A stretch of DNA of 19,951 bases from Raineyella sp964528755. GTDB lineage: Bacteria > Actinomycetota > Actinomycetes > Propionibacteriales > Propionibacteriaceae. Position 1 is the stretch's first letter; the number at the start of each line of letters is the position of its first letter. The stretch is taken from assembly GCA_964528755.1 (NCBI GenBank), contig CAZGWN010000073.1, positions 1 through 19,951 of the forward strand. Reading direction: 5' to 3'. Below, one piece after another: positions 14,458 through 19,951 of this stretch. Under the pieces are notes generated by a model. The model was not told the origin of the DNA. It worked only from the letters and a program-made list of their open reading frames with translations, and did no database searches. A program made the translations under genes and the position numbers.

Positions 14458-15303
14458 TCAGTCGGCCAGCGGCCCGAACGGCACGCCCATCGCCGCCAGG
14501 CGCTCCTCGCCCCCGTCCGGTGCGGTCATCACCCACAGGCCGTCCGCCGTGCAGGTGACCATGTGCTCCCAGTGGGACGCGCTCGACCCGTCGACGGTGA
14601 CCACGGTCCAGTCGTCGTCCAGGACGGCTACCTCGGCGTCCCCGAGGGTGAGCATGGGTTCCACGCACAGTGCCATCCCACGGACGATGCGCGGTCCACG
14701 ACCCGCCCGTCCCACATTGGGCACGTCGGGCTCCTGGTGCATCGCCGTCCCGATCCCGTGTCCCACGTAGTCGACGACGATCCCGTACGGGCGGTCCGCG
14801 TCCTCCACCGACCGCTCGACGGCGGCCCCGATGTCACCGATCCGCCCACCGACGTGCGCGGCGGCGATCCCGGCCCACATCGCCTCCTCGGTGGCGCGGC
14901 TCAGCGCCGCCCGTTCGGCCCGTGGGGTGCCGACCTGGACGGTCCGCGCCGAGTCGCCGTGCCAGCCGTCGAGGATCGCGCCACCGTCGATGGACAGGAT
15001 GTCGCCGTCGGCGAGCACCCGGTCGTCGGGCATCCCGTGGACGACGACCTCGTTCACCGACAGGCACACCACGCCGGCGAAGCCGCCCTCGCCCCGGGCG
15101 TCGGCACCGTAGTCGAGGAAGTTCGACCGGGCACCGTGGCGACCCAGGACCTCCCGGGCGACGGCGTCGAGCTCGCGCAGGCTGACACCGGGTCGAGCGG
15201 CACGGCCGACCGTGTCGAGCATGTCCGCGACGACCAGCCCGGCCCGGCGCATGGCGCGGAGTTCGTCGTCGGTCTTGATCTCGATCCCGCGCCGACGGAA
15301 CAC
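14458..15303 (-). CDS. map: Methionine aminopeptidase, type I
   Basis: This enzyme removes the initiator methionine from nascent proteins. The 281-residue protein has all five metal ligands: D106 (SIDGGA), D117 (GDSAR), H182 (VGHGIG), E215 (CVEPM) and E246 (HWEHM). The catalytic histidines H89 (VVHGMP) and H189 (MHQEPDVPN) are also present. There is no N-terminal zinc-finger or SH3-binding extension. The start is GTG, one base after the adk stop, so translation is probably coupled. In many actinobacteria infA follows; here a metallopeptidase and an 11-kb block intervene. Confidence 0.96.
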   Translation of the reverse strand: MFRRRGIEIKTDDELRAMRRAGLVVADMLDTVGRAARPGVSLRELDAVAREVLGRHGARSNFLDYGADARGEGGFAGVVCLSVNEVVVHGMPDDRVLADGDILSIDGGAILDGWHGDSARTVQVGTPRAERAALSRATEEAMWAGIAAAHVGGRIGDIGAAVERSVEDADRPYGIVVDYVGHGIGTAMHQEPDVPNVGRAGRGPRIVRGMALCVEPMLTLGDAEVAVLDDDWTVVTVDGSSASHWEHMVTCTADGLWVMTAPDGGEERLAAMGVPFGPLAD

Positions 15304-15304
15304 C

Positions 15305-15877
15305 TCAGGCCGCCCGCGCGTCGAGGGCGGCGGCGATGCGCTCGCCGACCTCCTCCACGCCGCCCAGTCCGTCGATCTCGACCAGCAGCCCCCGGTCGGC
15401 GTACGTGGCCAGCAACGGCGCTGTCTCGTCGGCGTAGACCTTCAGCCGGGTCCGGATGGTCTCCTCGTTGTCGTCGGCCCGGCCCTCGACCTCGGCGCGG
15501 TGCAGCAGCCGCCGGACGACCTCGTCGGTGTCGGCGCGCAGCGACACGACCGCGTCGAGGCCGACCCCGAGCTCGTCGAGAATGCCGTCCAGGGCGGTCA
15601 CCTGGTCCGGCGTACGCGGGTAGCCGTCGAGCAGGAAGCCGTTCGCGGCGTCCGGCTCGGCAAGCCGGTTGCGGACCAGCCCGTTGGTGATGTCGTCGCC
15701 GACGTAGCCGCCGGACGCCATGATCTCCTTGACCTTCAGGCCCAGCGGCGTCTCGTTGCGGACGTTCGCCCGGAAGATGTCGCCGGTGGAGATGGCCGGG
15801 ATGCCGTAGCGGGCGGCGATGCCCTTGGCCTGCGTGCCCTTGCCCGCCCCGGGCGGACCCATGATCAGAAGCCTCAT
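15305..15877 (-). CDS. adk: Adenylate kinase (short-lid form)
   Basis: It catalyses ATP + AMP to 2 ADP. The 190-residue product has the P-loop GPPGAGKGTQA (residues 8-18), the AMP-binding STGDIFRANVRNETPLG and the core FLLDGYPRTPDQ. The lid region (RRLLHRAEVEGRADDNEETIRTR) is the short form without the zinc-binding insertion, as is usual in actinobacteria. Its ATG overlaps the secY stop as ATGA, so the two are translationally coupled. Confidence 0.97.
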   Translation of the reverse strand: MRLLIMGPPGAGKGTQAKGIAARYGIPAISTGDIFRANVRNETPLGLKVKEIMASGGYVGDDITNGLVRNRLAEPDAANGFLLDGYPRTPDQVTALDGILDELGVGLDAVVSLRADTDEVVRRLLHRAEVEGRADDNEETIRTRLKVYADETAPLLATYADRGLLVEIDGLGGVEEVGERIAAALDARAA

Positions 15878-17178
15878 CGGAGGAACCCTTCGTAGGTGTG
15901 TTGCTGGAGCTTGGACTCGATCTGTTTGATCGTGTCCAGGCCGACACCGACGATGATCAGCAGCGACGTACCGCCGAAGGGGAAGTTCTGGTTGGCCTGG
16001 AACAGGATGAAGGCGATCGAGGGGATCAGGGCGATGAGGGCCAGGTACAGAGAGCCCGGCGCGGTGAGCCGGCTCAACACGTACGACAGGTAGCGCTGGG
16101 TCGGCGCCCCGGCCCGGATGCCCGGGATGAAGCCGCCGTACTTCTTCATGTTGTCGGCGATCTCCTCGGTGTTGAAGGTGATCGCGACGTAGAAGTACGC
16201 GAAGAAGATGATCAACAGGAAGTACGTGATGATGTAGACCGGGTGCGACATCGTGCCGAAGTAGCGCTGGACGACCTGGGCCGCCTGGCTGTCCGGACGG
16301 AAGGTCGCGAACATCACCGGCAGGTAGAGCATGGACGACGCGAAGATCACCGGGATGACGCCTGCCTGGTTGACCTTGATGGGGATGTACGTGCTGGTGC
16401 CGCCGCGCAACTTGCCGCCGACCATCTTCTTGGCGTACTGGACGCGGACCCGCCGCTGGCCCTGCTCGATGAAGACCACCGCCGCCATCACGGCGATGCC
16501 GACGAGGATGACCAGACCGGTGATGACCCAGCCCTCCTGGCCGGGACGCGACTGCCGGACCGACGCCAGGCCGTTGGGGAACTGCGCCGCGACCGAGGTG
16601 AAGATCAGCACGGACATGCCGTTGCCGACGCCCTTCTCGGTGATCAGCTCGCCGAGCCACATCACCAGGCTGGTCCCGGCGGTCATGGTGAGGATCATCG
16701 TGATCACCGGGAACAGCGACGTGGAGTACACCAGGCCGGTGCAGCCGGGGATGAGCTGATCGTTGACCGCCAGGGTGACGAACGCGGTCGACTGCATGAT
16801 CGCCAGCATGATCGTCAGATAGCGGGTGTACTGGGTGATCTTCTGCTGACCCGAGCCGCCCTCCTTGCGGAGCGCCTCCAGGTGCGGGATGACCACGGTG
16901 AGCAACTGCAGGATGATCGACGCCGTGATGTAGGGCATCACCCCCAGCGCGAAGATGGCCAACTGGAGCAGGGCGCCACCGGAGAACATGTTCAGCATCG
17001 TCGCGAAACTCTGCGCTCCGCCGTTCGACAGGTTGGCGCACGAGTTGATCTGTTGCACGTTCACGTTCGGGCTCGGAACGGCCGACCCGATGCGGAAGAC
17101 GACAATCATGCCCAGCGTGAACAGGATCTTGTTGCGCAGATCCGGTGTTCGGAAGGCATTGACGAATGCTTGAAGCAC
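15874..17178 (-). CDS. secY: Protein translocase subunit SecY
   Basis: This is the ten-helix membrane channel of the Sec translocon. The 434-residue product has the expected hydrophobic segments from residue 18 on, the plug-region FSGGALLQLAIFALGVMPYITASIILQLL, the cytosolic loop KKMVGGKLRGGTSTYIPIKVN and the loop MKKYGGFIPGIRAG used by SecA and ribosomes. The first codon is GTG, with AGAGGG five bases upstream. It is separated from rplO by a 237-bp leader with repeats and a hairpin, so it may have its own promoter. Confidence 0.97.
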   Translation of the reverse strand: MLQAFVNAFRTPDLRNKILFTLGMIVVFRIGSAVPSPNVNVQQINSCANLSNGGAQSFATMLNMFSGGALLQLAIFALGVMPYITASIILQLLTVVIPHLEALRKEGGSGQQKITQYTRYLTIMLAIMQSTAFVTLAVNDQLIPGCTGLVYSTSLFPVITMILTMTAGTSLVMWLGELITEKGVGNGMSVLIFTSVAAQFPNGLASVRQSRPGQEGWVITGLVILVGIAVMAAVVFIEQGQRRVRVQYAKKMVGGKLRGGTSTYIPIKVNQAGVIPVIFASSMLYLPVMFATFRPDSQAAQVVQRYFGTMSHPVYIITYFLLIIFFAYFYVAITFNTEEIADNMKKYGGFIPGIRAGAPTQRYLSYVLSRLTAPGSLYLALIALIPSIAFILFQANQNFPFGGTSLLIIVGVGLDTIKQIESKLQQHTYEGFLR

Positions 17179-17301
17179 CGTGTCCCTCTCTCAGTCTCGT
17201 CGCGGCGAGCGCCCGCAGGCTCCTCGCTCGCCGTGGCACTCCATCGAGGCGCGCCGTTCGACTCTATCAAGACGACGCGCCCGGCCCGGAACGCCCGTCA
17301 C

Positions 17302-17366
17302 GTGGTCACCAGGACGCGAAACGCGTGGTCATCAGGACGCGAAACGCGTGGTCAGGACGCGAAAGG
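17302..17366 (-). repeat. Three tandem ~23-bp repeats upstream of secY
   Basis: Contiguous units begin at 17302, 17325 and 17348, each starting GTGGTCA and containing AGGACGCGAAA. The first two are 23 bp and differ at one base; the third lacks three bases. Each complete unit junction contains ACGCG-AAA-CGCGT, a small perfect hairpin. There are no spacers, so this is not CRISPR. The repeats lie 124-189 bases upstream of the secY start. Confidence 0.8.
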
Positions 17367-17391
17367 GGTGGCTCCCGAACGGAACCACCCC
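17365..17391 (-). terminator. Hairpin terminator or attenuator after rplO
   Basis: GGGGTGG (17365-17371) and CCACCCC (17385-17391) form a 7-bp stem extended by TCC/GGA after one mismatch, around a CGAAC loop. On the minus strand it follows the rplO stop by 24 bases and is followed by CTTTCG, a short T-run. It could end most rplO transcripts before secY. Confidence 0.55.
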
Positions 17392-17415
17392 ATCAGCGTG
17401 CTGCCGGCGGACGCG

Positions 17416-17856
17416 TCACAGCTGGGTGACGCTCCCGCCGGCGGCCTCGATCTTCTCCTTGGCCGCCGACGAGAACCGGTGCGCCGACACCTGCAACGCC
17501 ACGGACACCTCCCCGGAGCCGAGCACCTTGACCAGCGAGCCGTCGCGGACGGCGCCCTTGGCGACCAGATCCGCCACGCCCACGGTGCCGCCCTCGGGGA
17601 AGAGGGTGGCGATCCGCTCGACGTTGACGACCTGGTACTCGGTGCGGAAGGGGTTCTTGAAGCCGCGAAGCTTCGGCACCTTCATGTGCATCGGCATCGC
17701 GCCGCCCTCGAAATGCTCCGGGACGTTCTTGCGCGCGCCGGTGCCCTTGGTGCCCCGACCCGAGGTCTTGCCCTTCGAGCCCTCGCCGCGGCCGACGCGG
17801 ATCCGGTCCCGCTTGGCGCCCGGGGCCGGCTGGAGATCGTGCAGCTTGATCGCCAT
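17416..17856 (-). CDS. rplO: 50S ribosomal protein L15
   Basis: L15 binds 23S rRNA late in 50S assembly. The 146-residue product starts MAIKLHDLQPAPGAKRDRIR and has the glycine-rich VGRGEGSKGKTSGRGTKGTG and a conserved C-terminal VSAHRFSSAAKEKIEAAGG. The ATG at 17854-17856 is one base after the rpmD stop and has a strong GAGGAGG upstream; a TTG at 17865 is less likely. It is the last gene of this ribosomal run before a hairpin and secY. Confidence 0.97.
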   Translation of the reverse strand: MAIKLHDLQPAPGAKRDRIRVGRGEGSKGKTSGRGTKGTGARKNVPEHFEGGAMPMHMKVPKLRGFKNPFRTEYQVVNVERIATLFPEGGTVGVADLVAKGAVRDGSLVKVLGSGEVSVALQVSAHRFSSAAKEKIEAAGGSVTQL

Positions 17857-17857
17857 G

Positions 17858-18040
17858 TCAGTCAACCTCCTCTACGGTGACCAGGTGGCGGACCGTACGG
17901 ACCATGCCACGGATGGCCGGATTGTCGGGCTGGTCGACGGTCTGGCCGATCCGGCGCAGGCCGAGACCCCGCAGGGTCGCGCCCATGCCGGGCTTCTGCC
18001 CGACGATGCCCTTGATCTGGGTGATCTGCAGCGTCGCCAT
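17858..18040 (-). CDS. rpmD: 50S ribosomal protein L30
   Basis: This 60-residue large-subunit protein has the family pattern LQITQIKGIVGQKPGMGATLRGLGLRRIGQTVDQPDNPAIRGMV, written here only as its key region: the GQKP loop, the LGLRRIG helix and the DNPAIRGM turn. The ATG overlaps the rpsE stop by one base (TGATG), and rplO starts one base after its own stop, so all three are translationally coupled. Confidence 0.96.
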   Translation of the reverse strand: MATLQITQIKGIVGQKPGMGATLRGLGLRRIGQTVDQPDNPAIRGMVRTVRHLVTVEEVD

Positions 18041-18645
18041 CAGGAGGCCACCTCCTGACGGGCGGCCTCACGGGCTCGCAGCAGCGCCGCCGGGGCGACG
18101 TCCTCGACCGACTTCGTACGCCGACGGGCGACGTCCTCGGGCTCCTCCAGCATCTTCAGCGCGGCCTCGGTGGCGTGCACCACGTTGATCGCGTTCGGCG
18201 AGCCGAGCGACTTGGCCAGCACGTCCTGGATCCCGGCGCACTCGAGCACCGCACGCACCGCGCCACCGGCGATGACGCCGGTACCGGGGGCGGCGGGACG
18301 CAGCAGCACCACGCCGGCGGCCTTCTCACCCTGGACCGGATGCGGGATGGTCTTCTGGATGCGCGGCACCCGGAAGAAGTTCTTCTTGGCCTCCTCGACG
18401 CCCTTGGCGATCGCCGCGGGCACCTCCTTGGCCTTCCCGTAGCCGATGCCGACGGTGCCGTCCCCGTCGCCCACCACGACCAGCGCGGTGAAGCTGAAGC
18501 GGCGACCGCCCTTGACCACCTTGGCGACGCGGTTGATGGTCACCACGCGCTCGATGAACTGGCTCTTCTCCTCGTTCCGGCCCCGACGATCGTCACGGCC
18601 GCGACGATCGCCACGACCGCCACCGCGGCCCTGGTTCTCACTCAT
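18040..18645 (-). CDS. rpsE: 30S ribosomal protein S5
   Basis: S5 lies at the mRNA entry site and affects decoding fidelity. The 201-residue product has an N-terminal Arg/Gly-rich extension (residues 1-25), then the double-stranded RNA-binding part FIERVVTINRVAKVVKGGRR and the C-terminal domain GTGVIAGGAVRAVLECAGI with SPNAINVVHAT. The longer open frame to 18801 overlaps rplR, so the ATG at 18643-18645, behind AGAGGATAGGAAA, is chosen. It lies 25 bp after rplR. Confidence 0.97.
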   Translation of the reverse strand: MSENQGRGGGRGDRRGRDDRRGRNEEKSQFIERVVTINRVAKVVKGGRRFSFTALVVVGDGDGTVGIGYGKAKEVPAAIAKGVEEAKKNFFRVPRIQKTIPHPVQGEKAAGVVLLRPAAPGTGVIAGGAVRAVLECAGIQDVLAKSLGSPNAINVVHATEAALKMLEEPEDVARRRTKSVEDVAPAALLRAREAARQEVAS

Positions 18646-18670
18646 CGCTTTCCTATCCTCTCGTCGTTGC

Positions 18671-19054
18671 TCAGAAGTCCAGGCCGGCCTCGCGCGCGCC
18701 GTCGGCGAGCGCAGCGACACGGCCCTGGTACTTGTAGCCGGCGCGGTCGAAGACCACCTGCGCGACACCGGCGGACCGGGCCCGCTCGGCGACCAGCGCA
18801 CCGACCTTGCGCGCCTTGGCGGACTTGTCGCCCTCCAGCGCCCGCAGGTCCGCCTCCATGGTGGAGGCCGAGGCGACCGTACGGCCCACGGAATCGTCGA
18901 TCACCTGCACGAAGACGTGCCGGGCCGACCGGGTGACCACCATCCGGGGACGCTCGGGCGTGCCCAGGATGCGCTTGCGGCCACGGATCTGGCGGCGCTG
19001 CCGGGAGGCAGCCTTGGGAGCCGCGTGCTTGTTGTGGGTCAGCGAGATGCCCAT
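18671..19054 (-). CDS. rplR: 50S ribosomal protein L18
   Basis: L18 binds 5S rRNA and carries it into the 50S subunit. The 127-residue product MGISLTHNKHAAPKAASRQ has the basic N-terminus and family core RPRMVVTRSARHVFVQVIDD, a central variable helix, and the C-terminal FDRAGYKYQGRVAALADGARE. I chose the ATG at 19052-19054, nine bases after GGCAGG and two bases past the rplF stop. A GTG at 19060 overlapping that stop would add two residues. Confidence 0.96.
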   Translation of the reverse strand: MGISLTHNKHAAPKAASRQRRQIRGRKRILGTPERPRMVVTRSARHVFVQVIDDSVGRTVASASTMEADLRALEGDKSAKARKVGALVAERARSAGVAQVVFDRAGYKYQGRVAALADGAREAGLDF

Positions 19055-19056
19055 GA

Positions 19057-19599
19057 TCACTTACCTGCCTTTCCGGCCTTGCGGCGGACGTGCTCGCCGG
19101 CATACCGCACGCCCTTGCCCTTGTAGGGCTCCGGCTTGCGGATCTTGCGGATCCGGGCGGCGATCTCGCCGACGAGTTGCTTGTCGACCCCCTGCACCGC
19201 GAAGTGCGTCGGGTTCTCCACGGTGAAGGTGATGCCCTCGGGGGCGTCCACGATCACCGGGTGGGAGAAGCCGAGGCTGAACTCGAGCTGCTTGGGGCCC
19301 TTGGCCTGGACGCGGTAGCCGACGCCGACGATCTCGAGCTTCTTCTCGTAGCCCTGGGTGACGCCGGTGATCATGTTGGCCACCAGGGTGCGGGTCAGCC
19401 CGTGCAGTGAGCGGTTCTGCCGTTCGTCGTCCGGACGGGCGACGACGATCTCCCCCGACTCGCTGCGGGTGATGGTGATGGGCACGGCGACGCTGTGGTG
19501 CAACTCCCCCTTGGGACCCTTCACCGTGACGTCCTGGCCCTCCAGGGCGACGTCAACGCCGGACGGGACCGTGATCGGGAGCCTTCCAATTCGGGACAT
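19057..19599 (-). CDS. rplF: 50S ribosomal protein L6
   Basis: L6 lies near the sarcin-ricin loop and the factor-binding site. The 180-residue product starts MSRIGRLPITVPSGVDV, has the two repeated L6 domains (VKGPKGELHHSV in the first, VENPTHFAVQGVDKQLVGEIAA in the second) and ends with the signature EPYKGKGVRYAGEHVRRKAGK. The ATG follows GAGAGGAGAG, 27 bp after rpsH. Confidence 0.98.
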   Translation of the reverse strand: MSRIGRLPITVPSGVDVALEGQDVTVKGPKGELHHSVAVPITITRSESGEIVVARPDDERQNRSLHGLTRTLVANMITGVTQGYEKKLEIVGVGYRVQAKGPKQLEFSLGFSHPVIVDAPEGITFTVENPTHFAVQGVDKQLVGEIAARIRKIRKPEPYKGKGVRYAGEHVRRKAGKAGK

Positions 19600-19626
19600 G
19601 GTGTTCTCTCCTCTCGGTCTCGTACG

Positions 19627-19951
19627 TCACCAGACGTAGGCGAGGACTTCCCCACCCACGCTCTTGGACTTCGCCTCGCGGTCGGTCAGCAGACCCTGCG
19701 AGGTCGAGATGATGGCGACGCCCAGGCCACCGAGGACCTTGGGCAGGTTGGTCGCCTTGGCGTAGACCCGCAGGCCCGGCTTGGAGATCCGGCGGATCCC
19801 CGCGATCGACCGGGCGCGGTCCTCGCCGTACTTGAGGGTCACGGTCAGGGTGCGCCCGACCTGGCCCTCGGCCGGCTCGTTCACCTTGTAGTCGGTGATG
19901 TAGCCCTCCTGCTTGAGGATCTCGGCGATACCCGCCTTGATCTTCGAGTGG
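19627..19951 (-). CDS. rpsH: 30S ribosomal protein S8 (5' end beyond window)
   Basis: S8 binds the central domain of 16S rRNA and in many bacteria represses the spc operon by binding its mRNA. About 107 codons are present. The visible protein begins HSKIKAGIAEILKQEGYI and includes KYGEDRARSIAGIRRISKPG and the C-terminal ISTSQGLLTDREAKSKSVGGE. About 25 N-terminal residues lie beyond the right edge. Order rpsH-rplF-rplR-rpsE is standard. Confidence 0.97.
   Translation of the reverse strand, partial: HSKIKAGIAEILKQEGYITDYKVNEPAEGQVGRTLTVTLKYGEDRARSIAGIRRISKPGLRVYAKATNLPKVLGGLGVAIISTSQGLLTDREAKSKSVGGEVLAYVW

Noticed and set aside
17302..17366. Possible CRISPR array
   Set aside because: The units are directly adjacent with no spacers, there are only three, and no cas gene is present.

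Overview
The window is GC-rich (about 70% by eye) DNA from an actinobacterium. The ribosomal-protein cluster has the actinobacterial order. The large 1,130-residue protein at 4607-7999 looks like the pyrophosphate-dependent PEP carboxykinase known from propionic acid bacteria. I therefore lean towards Propionibacteriaceae or a close relative, as inference only.

Both flanks are core ribosomal operons on the minus strand. On the right (15 to 20 kb), reading leftwards: rpsH (cut by the window edge), rplF, rplR, rpsE, rpmD, rplO, then a 237-bp leader with tandem repeats and a hairpin, then secY, adk, map and a zinc-ribbon metallopeptidase. On the left (0 to 3.2 kb): infA, rpmJ, rpsM, rpsK, rpsD and rpoA (cut by the left edge). 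In many actinobacteria map runs more or less directly into infA. Here about 11.3 kb of other genes lie between them.

The inserted block has two divergent halves. On the minus strand are the putative PPi-PEPCK, a DUF1707 membrane protein and a ferritin-like di-iron protein. On the plus strand is a five-gene set: DUF4395 membrane protein with a CLGC motif, membrane-anchored thioredoxin (CTPC), a thioester-domain (TQXA/TED) relative with no signal peptide and Ser in place of the thioester Cys, a family 2A encapsulin shell protein, and a SufS-like cysteine desulfurase with a 125-residue extra N-terminal segment. A 178-bp divergent control region with a 14-bp perfect palindrome separates the halves. 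A 37-bp hairpin closes the plus-strand operon against the convergent metallopeptidase gene.

My reading is that the plus-strand operon encodes a sulfur-handling protein nanocompartment. The desulfurase is the cargo that mobilises sulfur from cysteine, the shell encloses it, and the thioredoxin and DUF4395 proteins are likely thiol-redox partners at the membrane. Shell plus desulfurase is a described family 2A pairing. The thioester-domain relative directly upstream of the shell gene is the part I do not recognise from described encapsulin systems, and it is the most interesting element here. No tRNA, rRNA, CRISPR array, transposase or integrase was seen. No gene-free stretch exceeds 300 bases; the largest are 2380-2631 and 17179-17415, and both are described.
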